Positions 20,501-31,550 of a stretch of 54,839 nucleotides of DNA are shown here, in pieces (within the stretch, counting starts at the first letter, position 1; each line of letters begins with the position of its first letter). The stretch spans positions 1 through 54,839 of the forward strand of contig JAFREE010000162.1 in the NCBI GenBank assembly GCA_019400425.1, read 5' to 3'. A model generated the notes under the pieces. The model worked only from the letters and a program-made list of their open reading frames with translations. It was not told the DNA's origin and searched no databases. The position numbers and the translations under genes are program-made. Source of the stretch: Hymenochaete sp. R1 (Eukaryota; Basidiomycota; Agaricomycetes; Hymenochaetales; Hymenochaetaceae).

Positions 20501-23500
20501 GTTATTCAAATGGTCCCTGCCAGCACCAGACCAGCATTATTCATCTTCAAACCTTGATCAGTATCGTGATCTGCGCATCGGGTATGACTCATAGGCTTGC
20601 TCGGAGTACTCGCACTCAAGATCTCCTAACTCCTGACCTCCTGTTTCGTGCCTTCGGAGCTTTGGGTCCTCTTTAAGTAGCTTATTTGGTCTTCTGGCGT
20701 CGCTTCAAGGCAAATCCCGACTGTAAACATTACATTACACTACCAGAAAGAAAGGCTGGAGCATTGCGCCTTGCGAGCAATGGTTTCTCGGCGAGAGTGA
20801 CGGACAACGCCGGCCAGGTCACCGCCGTAGCATGTGCATACGCGCCATTCCGTTCCGTTGTTGTCGATAGAACTGGCAACGCCGCCGACGGGTATGTGCA
20901 TTTCTATTCACAATTGTCGCACTGTTGCACTGCTTCCGGACTCACGCCACAATAATATGAGTGTTCAATTGATCTTTTTATGAGGAAGGAAAAATAAAGT
21001 GTCCATTCCGGTTATAGACGGTTGTTGACCAAATAGGATTTTTGAAGGTGGGTCCCCATACGGATACATTCATGCACACGCGCTAGACACGATGCAAGCA
21101 TGTTGAGCCATTTCTGTGGGTTCCATCGGAGGGTACAAATGATTTTGAATGATGGAAACTTTGGCTTCAGGACCAGGGAGAGTTCTGAGGCTTCTCCCTC
21201 CTCGGCTTCTTTGCGGAACGCGGGATCTGGGGAAGTAAAATACATGCGTATGGGAGGCACGAGGTGGTATTCATCTCGAATTTTGAGACAAACATAAACT
21301 TGGTACGTTCTCTTGGTCTTGGGGCTCCCTTCTCGTGAACTTTAATAGATCTCGCAGTTTCGGGCTCTGTAGACTACGATAAGTCGGAGCAACATTAATC
21401 TCTGTCTTCTCCGCAGCCCGTTGGCGCTGCTCGACAACGACCGTGCCCGGTACCGTACCGTTATCGCCCTCAAATGAAATGCATATCGAGAGGGGCCTTC
21501 CATCGCCATCACTAAAAATGCATTTTAGTTCGGTCCGGATTCTGCGAGAAAGAGACTACGAGAGAGAAGAAAGGAACGAAAAAAAAAGCTGACTGAGCGT
21601 TCGGAATACAGGTACCCAATCCGACGACTGTACCGCCGACGAAACTAAGCAAGCTATCGACTGCGTTTGTGTGAAGCCTCGCCCTCGGATCACCTTTCTT
21701 TGGCAGGCCGGGCGCGAACCCCAACACGCGCACCTTGCCTGGCCGCCTGTCTGCATGTTCACTCGCCCGCATCCGATTTCAGTTCCGATCCCGAAGACGA
21801 TGGACGGACCCACAGAGCCAGCCCAGCCCAGCCCTCTCCCGTTGTCGAGCCGAGCCCCTACTATCACCCATCTAAACCCTTCCCTTCCCTTCTCTTCCAG
21901 CGTAGAAGAGAGGATTCAGAAGGACGGGAAACGCCATAAATGGAACCGATAATGATTAATTACGGAAGTGAAGTGCTATAGTACTCAACTATAGTACTTC
22001 TCGTACTTCTTAATAGCGGAAACTTCCCGGAAGGAAGTCAAAAGGTGCGTATAGCAAAAGGAAGTCGAGTTGTTCGACCAGATTTTGTGGAAGGCGCATC
22101 CAACCAGGGCCGTTGACCTATTCCTCTCTAGTCGCGCGCCTCGCGCTAGAACGAACGAACCACTCGGTAATCATTTCGAGGAAATAGACAGGCCTCGGGA
22201 ACGATGCAAGCTTGGGCAGATTATAGAGTCGAGTCGAGTTGAGTTGATGTGATGGGTGCGGTCGGGTCGGTTGATTGGTGGACCTCCGACGACGATGACA
22301 CGACGCCGACGACGTTGATGAAAGGTGCGAACAGCCTAAGAGCAGGAGCAAGGAGAAAGCGCCCCGTAAGTTTTCTTTCTCTGCGCTCGAGTCGTCCTTG
22401 CTTCGATCCTTTGTTAACGATCCTTCGTTCTCCAGTCCTCGGTGCTCCTCCCGGGCCGTAGGCCCACATCCCGCATCGCTGTGGTGTACCCTCGCGGCAA
22501 GTCTCCATCCCCCATTCCACATCCCGAATGCGAACGCGCGTTTTTTGTCCAAGGCGTTGACCTTCTACGTTCTTGAAACATGATTGTCCAGCACAGCGCA
22601 TCATTTTTCCGTACGTTTGCCCATTATTATCAGTAACATTCCTCGTTTCATTGTCTCATGTTTCGTTTGCGGAAGCGCTGGTCCGGATCCGGGCCGCTGA
22701 ATGGAAGGAGAGGGCAGGTGTGCGTGCCAAAATGATGAAGTGGAAAGCGGAGCGCGCGCGAAAAAGGGAGGGGTGAAAGAACGCGGTTCCTTTCGGCCCT
22801 GATCACCGGGTCCCGGGACCGTCGGTGTCTCGGCAAAACGCTTTTTCGACCTCCTCTCTTCTTTTCCTCAAGCCTTCGTGACCGTGATCATGACCTTGAT
22901 CTCCGACCTCCGAGACTCCGAGCGCTCTAGCCAGACAGCCATGCGGCTTCTTATATTGTGCTAGTGCCCATTTTCTTTACTGACTGAGACATGGGATGTT
23001 GCGGGTATGGACGGACGGAGAAAGAAAACAAGGTTAGGAGGCGATAGAGTTTGGGGATTAGATAAACTAGCCTCAAGCAAAAAAAGGGACTTACTTAGGT
23101 AAGTAAGTTCAACTCAGACTAGTTGGGCATTAAGTTAGGGACACGATAGCGTCGGTTCTGAGTTCCATTAGTGCATTAGTGCATTTGTGCGTCAATGGTC
23201 GACTCGAACTAATAACTCAAAAAGAGCCGAAGCCGTGCCAGTGGTCGGGGCCGGGACCGGCGGTTGGAGGCTAACTTACGGATTTGGATGGGGTTTGCGT
23301 GGATCCCCCATACGCTTTCACTAGTCCTCTGACTCTGCGCAGCTTGTTTCCCCTTCTTCACGGTCTAACCGTGAAATATTGGAGCTCAGCTTGGTACGTC
23401 CAGTATATTCGGAGCTCGATCTTTGGTATCTTATCGGACCCTTCGTGGCCTCGACCCTTTCCGACGTTTTTTTGTCGAGCCTTTTCAATGTACGGCTTTC

Positions 23501-24427
23501 TCGAGTCGCGACTTCCGACTCTCGACTCTCCGCTCAGAACTAGGCTTCCAGCTCTCGAACATATCAAATATCATATCGTGGATCTAGACGGGGACGGGGC
23601 CCACTTTCGAAGCCCTGATATCGTATCGATACTGGTACTGACACTGACACTGACACGCGGTGTTCGTGTTTCTTTGTTGTCTTGATCCGGGATCTACTCA
23701 ATCTCAATACACTACTCAATACTGAATACTGTGTGGGAGTGGAGAAAGTGGGACTCGGATGCGGGTATGAGCGGCGAGATCGTCGCAACTTGAAACAGGT
23801 GGATAGGCGGAGGGTGGAGGTGGAGGAGGATAGGGTTGGCGGTTATAGACGTGCATGGACGTTTATTGACGGGAGAGGGGTGAGTAATGCTACTTACTGC
23901 TGATAGGTTGATAGGTGGTGGAGGCGGAGGAGAGGCTCAAGCTTGTATGTGTATGTATGTGGCTGCTGCAATGCGCACCGAGACACCGAGACACCGAGGC
24001 GAGGTGGATAAGGATAAGGGATAAAGGATAAGGAGATGCGCGGCTCAGAGGCAGACTCAGAGGGGTAGATCCGGTAGGTAGATCCTCTCCTCTCGTTTCT
24101 TCTTTTTTAGACTTTCGACCTCTTTCGTCCAGCGGACGTACGGAGACGGAGGAGGGACGGACGGACGAGGACCAGCCAATCGTGGATCGAGTACTAGTAG
24201 TATTAGTAGAAGGTGGGTTATGAACCATGGACTATGGACCTTGGATCATGGATTGAAGAGAAGAAGCCTGAGCCCTGAGCCTGAGGGCACATGATCAAGA
24301 GTCAAGAGTTCGCCCCCCGCCTCCCCTCACACGCTCCCACCCCGACTCCAACTCCTCCGAAGCTTAAGCTGGGCTGGATTGTATGGGTGTAGGAGAGTGA
24401 ACGTAAGAAGGAACGTGAGTTGGATTT

Positions 24428-24454
24428 CTGTATCTGTATCTGTATCTGTATCTG
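24428..24454. repeat. Microsatellite, TATCTG hexamer
   Basis: About four tandem copies of TATCTG, followed by a GTGC/GT-rich tract. Confidence 0.8.
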
Positions 24455-24597
24455 GACGTGCGTGCGTGTGTGCGTATGCAGTAGATTCGGATGGCTTGGG
24501 CTTGGCTTTCGAGTTCGGCCGAGGGGACTCTTTCGATTCGATTTTCAATTTTTCAATTTTAGGTTTACTATTGGTATTGGTATTGAGACTGACACAG

Positions 24598-24829
24598 CAG
24601 GCATAGTCGAATCATTTGGCCTAACATATTCATGGAAAAGTGTGAAATATATTCGTTATATGTTCTGGGGTTTTCAGGGTCATTAAAATTCGAAAATATA
24701 TTCTAATCCCCCTGCCAAAGTAAGGATATATTTTCGGATTTATTGACACAAGAAAATCCCAAAATACATAATGCATATATTTCACACTTTTCGATGAATA
24801 TGTCCAGTCAAATGATTCGACTATGCCTG
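24598..24829. mobile_element. Foldback MITE-like element
   Basis: The ends are exact inverted copies: CAGGCATAGTCGAATCATTTG at the left and its reverse complement at the right. The inverted similarity goes on almost to the centre (roughly 105-110 bp per arm, about 80% by eye), leaving only a short spacer near 24708-24720. The element is much more AT-rich than its surroundings and encodes nothing. No clean target duplication was found; TGACACAG on the left and TGTGACAC on the right may be an outer extension of the repeat. The superfamily is unknown. Confidence 0.75.
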
Positions 24830-25670
24830 ATGTGTGACACTGGGACTGCGTCTTTTTTTTTTTGAATCTCGGAATAAGGTTGAGATTCGGTTCGATGGTT
24901 CGATGGTTCGACGGTTGAAGGAGAAAAGACTTCCTCGCCGTCCTCGCGCCGGCGGAGGAGTGGGCCGTGGGTGGTAGCGTAAGGTAAGGTTAGATCTAGT
25001 TCGACGAGCCGCGTCGAATTGAATCGAATTGAATCGAATGGTAGAGAGGGTGGGGTGAGGTGTGATGTTGTGTGAAGGTTCGTTAGGGAGGAAGTCGGTG
25101 CAGGTGAGGTGGTGAGGTGGTGAGAGGTGACTCATCCTACCTCTACCTTCTTTCCTTCCTTTCTTCTTCGTTACTCGGGCCTGGGTGGATTTACTCACTT
25201 TCGAGCTTTCGCGTTTTCGAGCTTTCGCGTACGCCCGAACCTTCGAGGCTTCTCTCCACGTCAACTTGACTGAAGGGCTCGGGCTTGGGCTTGGGCTTGG
25301 GTTTGGAATTTATGAAAGTGAAGGCGGGGCTGGCATTGCATTCGAGAGACTCGGCGCGATCGACGCGGTCGACCCTCTCTCCGTCTCTCCGAGTCTCTAT
25401 CTTTCTCTTGATCTCTCTTGATCTCTCTTCGGTCCTAGTGGTAGAAGTTGCGATCGAAACCCCTCGAAGCTCAACCTGGACTTGAACCCTAACTCCAAGC
25501 TCGAATTCGTTGCGTTGCTCCTGCCCCCCTCCGAGTCCCCTCCACCCCCATCCCGCGTTCTCGTGTGTGCCAGCCAGTGTCTAAGAAGAAGCAAAGAAGC
25601 AAAGAAGCATTTAGATCCGGGATCCGTGTTCTCAGGTCTCAGGTTGGGATAGAGATAGAGGTGGCCTGCG

Positions 25671-25698
25671 AGATAGAGATAGAGATAGAGATAGAGAT
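25671..25698. repeat. Microsatellite, AGATAG hexamer
   Basis: Tandem AGATAG units, preceded by a shorter copy of the same motif at about 25658-25670. Confidence 0.8.
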
Positions 25699-25850
25699 AA
25701 GGAGGAGGGGGAGGGGGCGCTCCAGGAGGGGGATGATCACGCCTTCGCCTTCGTCTTCGTCTCTGTCTTTTCGAACGATTTTTTTTTCAATCGGTATCGG
25801 CGTCGGTAATGGTAATGGTGTCGGCGTCGGCGTCGGTAACGATAATCGAC

Positions 25851-25874
25851 GTTCGTTCGTTCGTTCGTTCGTTC
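25851..25874. repeat. Microsatellite, TTCG tetramer
   Basis: About six tandem copies of TTCG. Confidence 0.85.
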
Positions 25875-26260
25875 ATGAAACCGTTGAAAGAAGAAGAAGG
25901 AAAAGGAAAGGAAACTTGAACTTGAAGTCGAAGTCGATGGCGGGGTCACGGTTTACGACTTGGATTCGGAAGCTTGTGACTAGTAAAAGTAATGGTAAAT
26001 ACGAAATAGTAAGTAGTAATCCCCGGCCGGTCTGACTCTGACTCTGACTCTTGCGTGTCCTCTCCCCTTTTCTGGAGATGCTTGCGTGTTTACTGTAGTA
26101 CCCGTGACCGTGAACGTGGGTGCTTGCGTGTCCACCTAACCCCAGCGCGTGCGGCGTGCGTTTCTTGGGGAGGGGGAAGGGTTATCTCTACGTCTACGTC
26201 TATCTCTATCTTTGTCAATACCACTATCACTATTACCATCTGAAGCTCGTGTCTACTTTC

Positions 26261-26280
26261 GTATCGTATCGTATCGTATC
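26261..26280. repeat. Microsatellite, GTATC pentamer
   Basis: Four tandem copies of GTATC. Confidence 0.85.
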
Positions 26281-26785
26281 GGCTTTAAGATTGGGATTGC
26301 GTGAAGGCGTGAGGGGGCGTGAGGTGTCCCCGTGCTTGCCAGTAATTCGATTCGCGTTCTCGTGTTCTCGTGTTCCCGTATCCCCGTGTCCCCGCGTTCT
26401 CGAGTCCCCGTGATGAGATGAGGTGTAAACTTTAAAGACGGTGGCAAGGTTAGAGGTATACGTATACCCCGTGAGAAGACAAGTATGCCAGGGCCAGGCC
26501 AGTGGGTCATGAGTCGTGAGTCGTGAGTCACCCCTCGCGCCTCGCGCCTCACGGTTTTCGAAAGGTGGGATGGGGGTGATGGGGGGTGATGGGGGGTACT
26601 GGAGGGGGAGGCACGGTAGACCCAGGCCAAGTAAGCAGGTACTACTAGTAGGTAGGGGGTTTTGAATTTCGAAAGAGTTGGAGGAAGAGGAAGGGAAAGA
26701 GAAAGAGAAAGAGGGAGGAGTGCCACTCGTAGCTACTAGTAGGAAGAGTAGGAGTGAAAGCCGACGGTAACGTACCGCGCGTAGG

Positions 26786-26821
26786 CCGAGGCCGAGGACG
26801 AGGACGAGGACGAGGACGAGG
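26786..26821. repeat. Microsatellite, GAGGAC hexamer
   Basis: About six tandem copies of GAGGAC with a slightly diverged left end. Confidence 0.85.
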
Positions 26822-27927
26822 GGATGAAAAAAAAAGCGAACAAGTAAAAGTAAGATTTTAGAGTACTAGTAGACTTTGGAGTCTGGAGGTGCGGCTCGGC
26901 TCGGTAATGGCGGTGATGATGGGGACTGGGGACTGGGGGATCGGCGTCGGGCGTTGTGCACGGTATGGTACACGGTGCGCGGGATCCGGTGGCAGTACTT
27001 AATGTGTTTTTTGGAACGAGATGGGATGAGATGGGTTGCAGGAGATTTCGTGTGTGGGGTAAAAGGTAAAGGTTATGGTGATTAGTCATTGTGGGATGTG
27101 TTGAGAGTGGAAGTGGAAGCGGATAGCCAAAGATGGGCAGGGCGAAGAATGACATTAAAATTAAAAGTAATATTGTTATTTTGGTTTTGACGATGGGTAT
27201 GTATGAGTCGAGTGTATGACTGGCTGGCTGGGATGAGTCAGGCCTGTCCTTCCTTGTAGGGCCGAGGCCCATTGTGCTGGGCATGGGTATGTGAATTGCC
27301 GATTGCGGTAGGAGACGGGGATGGTATTGATTCTATTCCATTCCTGGGATAAGGATAAGGAGATGAGAGAGAGATAGAGGAGAGCTGGAGGATCGAGAGT
27401 CTCGAGTGTGTCGTCGGGGGAGAAAAAGAGGGGGACTACTGGGACTGGGACTGGGTAGGGGATTACGTGCGGGTCTACTAGTCTCTCTCTCTGTGGGGGA
27501 GGGAGAGAGCTTCCTTTCCCTTTCCAAACCTTATTTTCTGCACGGGTCGTCGGTTGTGAGCGGAGAGAGGGAAGGGGGGGAATCCATTTCGGTCCCACGG
27601 CCCGTACTCTTTTTGTTTGTTTCTGTTATGTACGTAACACAGCCACTGCTGAAATGCCATCTACTACCGAAAGGACCCTTTCCTCCTCTCTCAAACTTTA
27701 TTTATTCATCTTTTATTTTATTTCTAACGTCTCTATTTCTATTCCTATATAATCGTCCTTCTCATTTCCTTCTCTCCTCCCTTTTTTTCCTCAGCTCCCC
27801 TCTCATCCTCTCCTCATCCACTACTTCCCACTTCTTCATCAAATACAATCATCCACGTCCTCCTCAACTTATTCGTCGCTCGTCTCCCATCACCTTCAAC
27901 CCCACACTCCCCCCACCCTCTCTCGTG

Positions 27928-29773
27928 ATGTCCCTCCCAACATCCTCAGCTGCCGTATGCTACGGTCCACAAGACCTCCGTATCGAATCCCGTCCTCTTT
28001 GGCCACCCGCTCCAGGCGAAGCTACAGTCCACATCACCCACACCACCCTCTGCGGCTCTGACCTCCACTACTACGCTCACGGCCGGAACGGCGACTTTGC
28101 TCTCCAGGCGCCCCTCGTCCTCGGCCACGAGGCTTCCGGCGTCATCACCGCTCTCGGCCCTCCACTCCCCTCCTCCACTTCAGCTTCTGCTTCTTCACAT
28201 CATCCCTCTTCGTCTTCTTCCGCCCTCCCAAATTTGAACATCAACAAGGACGCCAATGCGCCCAAATTGCGCGTCGGCATGCGCGTCGCAGTCGAATGTG
28301 GGGTCTATTGCGCCGATTGCGACTTGTGTCGGCGGGGGAGGTATAATCTCTGCAAGGGCATGCGCTTCTGCAGCTCCGCAAAGACGTTCCCCCACCTCGA
28401 CGGAACACTCCAAACAAAGATGAACCACCCTCAACATCTCCTCCATCCGTACGTTCGTTCCTTCGTTCTCCATTCCATTCCGTTTATTATATCCTTCATT
28501 TCTCCCTTACCCCGCTTTTTTTCTCGCTCTTTCTTCTCCCGGATGCCTTTTTTTGTTTGTCAATTTGCGTTAATGCGTATTTGGGTGGATGGAAGACGCT
28601 AACGGAATTTGGATGGGTCCTTTTTTTTGTGTGTATGCAGGATACCCGACAACGTCTCCCTCGAACAAGCAGCTCTCGCGGAACCCCTCTCCGTCCTCAT
28701 CCACGCTTCACGCCGTACAGGCCTCTCTCCTCCATCTCCATCCACCTCCACACTCTCCTCCACCTCACTATCCGACTCGAATCCGAACCCGAACCCCGAT
28801 GCACCCAAATCCGTCCTCGTCTTCGGTGCAGGCGCGATCGGCCTCCTGGCATGCGCCCTCGCCAAAGCGCGGGGAGCCCAACGCGTCGTCGCACTCGATA
28901 TCAACGAGCGGAGGCTGGCGTTCGCGAAAGAGTGCGGGTGGGCGGATGATGTTTATTTGTTACCTTCTCCTTCTCCCGCACCTTCTTCTACCTCTACCTC
29001 ATCGCAATCGTCGACGCCGAGCGCCCAAAGGATACCACTCAGCACGGACGAGAAGCTGAAAAGGGCGAAGGAGACGATTACGGGGGCGCTTGTGGCGTTC
29101 AAGAGGCCGGACGGGTTCGATGTCGTGTTTGAGTGCACGGGTGCGGAGGCGTGTATCCAGATGAGCGTCTACGTGAGTGTTTCTTTGCTTTTTCCTACGC
29201 ATCCCGTGTTATCCCTCTCCATCGACTCGGAAACCCCCAGAATCCAATCCTTTTACCCCTACATAAATACTTTATAACACACACTAACTTAACAACCCCC
29301 TCACCCAGGCCTGCACCGCCGGCGGCAAAGTGATGCTCATCGGCATGGGCTCGCCCACCGTCACGCTCCCCCTCGGCGCGGCCGCGACGCGCGAAGTGGA
29401 CCTCCTCGGCTCGTTCCGGTACGCTTCGACGTACGGGGAGGCGCTCCAGCTCCTTTCTGAGGCTGCTTCTTCCTCTTCCTCCTCATCCACGTCGTCACCG
29501 ACCCCCTCCTCCTCCTCTTCGACGAAATCAATAAACGCGTCGATGGCCTCGTTGTCGATACAAGCTCCCCACCAACATCAACATCAACATCCTCACCGAC
29601 ACGTAGAGGACGAAAAACCTCAGGTGCAAGGGCAGGGGCAAGGGTTAAGAAACATCGAGAGGCTGGTGACGCACCGGTACAAGCTCTCGGAGACGAGGCG
29701 CGCGTTTGAGGCGATGCGTGCGGGGAGGGACGAGAACGGCGGGGTGGTGATTAAGGTGTTGGTGGAGGCGTGA
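27928..29773 (+). CDS. Zinc-dependent medium-chain dehydrogenase, sorbitol/xylitol dehydrogenase-like, with low-complexity inserts
   Basis: An NAD(P)-dependent polyol dehydrogenase. Exons 27928-28448, 28641-29172 and 29309-29773, 505 residues against about 360 for the family. Catalytic zinc ligands: C42 in LCGSDLHYY, H67-E68 in LGHEASG, and the glutamate of AEPLSV; a structural-zinc cysteine set is in CGVYCADCDLCRRGRYNLC. The nucleotide-binding motif is VLVFGAGAIGLLACALAKARGA, shown here as VFGAGAIG. Extra length comes from Ser/Pro-rich inserts: about 30 residues after GPPLP in the catalytic domain, one before SVLVFGAG, one after DDVYLLP, and a long Ser-rich and His-Gln-rich insert before the conserved C-terminal helix. 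ATG 27928 follows a pyrimidine-rich leader; the open frame continues upstream to 27406 but lacks family sequence. Substrate (sorbitol, xylitol, arabinitol) is not decidable. Confidence 0.88.
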
Positions 29774-30481
29774 GTGTGTGTGCGTGCGGGGCCGGGGGGG
29801 GGGGCGCGTTGGTTCTGTTCGAATGTCGATTTTCGATGGGGTGGATTGGATTGGTTCCGTTCCTAGACTGGCTGGTGTGGAGGGGGTGGGGGTGGGGTGT
29901 TGGAGGGATGGGTGGGGAGATGGCTTCTTCAAAATCGCGTCCCGTTCGGATTTTTCTCTCTGTCGACCGTGCTTCTGGCCTTTTCCTTTTTTCCCCCTTT
30001 TCTGCGAGCTTTTCTTACGAGCTTTTGAGCGCTCTACTCGACTCGTGGATTCGTTTTTCTCTTTCTCTTTTGCTTTTGCTTTTTGCTTCTGCTACAGTTA
30101 CCGATGGGACTCTTTTCTTTCCTCTTTCCTCTTTCCTCTTTGCTCTTTTGCAACTCACAATTCACAATTCACCCACTGACACGCTGACAGCGAGACGAAA
30201 CCCGTCATATGCGTCTCCTCCGTCAAGTTTTTCGTCTTTTTCGATTCGCTTTTGTTCAAGTCCTCCCCGCTATTCACCTCTTTCCGTTTCTTTTTCTGTT
30301 TCTCTTTCTTGTGGTTCCTTCTTTTTTCGTCTACGTTTCGCCTTTTCCTCGTTTCGCCTCCTCCACTCTGTTTCTCACTCTGTTTCTCGTCGCTCACCGT
30401 CTCACCGTTTCGTCGTCTCACCGCTCACGTTTTCCTTCACTCAATTCTCGATTTTCTATCTCGATTGTCGATTTCTCAATG

Positions 30482-30505
30482 ACATACATACATACATACA
30501 TACAT
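30482..30505. repeat. Microsatellite, ACAT tetramer
   Basis: About six tandem copies of ACAT. Confidence 0.85.
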
Positions 30506-30863
30506 ATTCCAACGGATACATAACATATCGAAACTTGAACGTGAACATGAACGTGAACGTGAACGAGAGTACTCTCGAATGGCTCGACCCGACTCGACTC
30601 AAACTACAACGTCAATCTCAGATTCTCAGATTCTCAGAATCCACTGTCTGTTCGCCTAAGTAACCACTTACTAGTTAGCGCTCAACTCGATATTTTCGAT
30701 ATCTGGCACTGGCACTGCGTCCACCGGGACCACCTCTGAACAACAGCAACTTCGACGATAACTTCGACTCGAACTCGGGGACACTCAATCGACTCGGATC
30801 CGTCCACCCACCAAATCATAACTCTTCCGACTTTTTCGTGGGTGACTCGGAGGGAAGTAAAAA

Positions 30864-30912
30864 AGTGGGAAAGTGGGGAAAGTGGGAAAGTGGGAAAGTG
30901 GGAAAGTGGGGG
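30864..30912. repeat. Minisatellite, GGGAAAGT octamer
   Basis: Five to six near-perfect tandem copies of GGGAAAGT, with one copy carrying an extra G. Confidence 0.8.
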
Positions 30913-31535
30913 AGTGATGAGTGGTGGGACGACCGAGAACCAACGTAAGCTTGAACTTGAAGCGCGAGGAGAGGAGAGGGAAGAGAGGGCGAGCGGAGAG
31001 TAGAAAAAAGAAAGGGGGGGGGGGGCGTATAGTATCGGTTCGTATCGTGTCGTACCGTACTGTATCGTAAGAGACACGATATGTCTCGATACACTGGCAC
31101 GCGATATTCGAAAACGAAAACAATCCGAAAAAGCGAATCGAGTCGAATCGAACTGAAATGAAGAGAAAATCGTAAAAGCACAAAACAGGCAGACGGACGG
31201 ACAAAGCATACAAATATACAAAATACGAAATGCGACATACAAAATTCAGCCCCCAGACGCGTACTATCGATCGAGAAAGAAACGAACGAACGATTGGATG
31301 AACGAAAGAGGAGTTGGCAAGCCTGAGGGTCGAACTTGAACTTGAACTTGACCGAAAGAAAAGAAAAGAATAAGAAAACTCGAAGGAAAGAAGATCGGGG
31401 AAGACAACACAAAGACAAAGACACCCCAACGCCATCGCCAACCCCAACCCCAACCTTAGTACTCAGAACTCAGAACAGCTAGAACAGCGCTTCTGCGATA
31501 GCGGCCCAGAGCGCTGGGGGGTTGTTCACGCTATT

Positions 31536-31550
31536 GGGGGGGGGGGGGGG
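31536..31550. repeat. Poly-G run (15 nt)
   Basis: Fifteen consecutive G bases; a run of this length is prone to slippage and sequencing error. Confidence 0.8.

Larger units (their letters stand above)
20501..27927. other. Gene-poor, microsatellite-rich region with one MITE-like element
   Basis: About 7.4 kb in which I recognise no protein. It is dense in simple repeats, listed separately, and purine/pyrimidine-biased tracts that generate spurious open frames in several phases. A 232-bp foldback element lies at 24598-24829. A 14-bp perfect palindrome, GGTATACGTATACC, is at 26455-26468, and 9-bp arms ACTTACTTA/TAAGTAAGT are at 23089-23108. The part before 27928 is pyrimidine-rich, as usual upstream of fungal starts. 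Confidence 0.5.

Noticed and set aside
29770..30663. 297-codon plus-strand open frame just after the dehydrogenase
   Set aside because: It starts inside the stop region of the dehydrogenase and is Phe/Ser-rich low complexity; it looks like a by-product of T-rich 3' flank.
30785..31453. Long minus-strand open frame of 222 codons and overlapping frames in the same place
   Set aside because: All frames are open together because the DNA is purine/pyrimidine biased; the peptides are Phe/Ser/Arg low complexity with no family motif.
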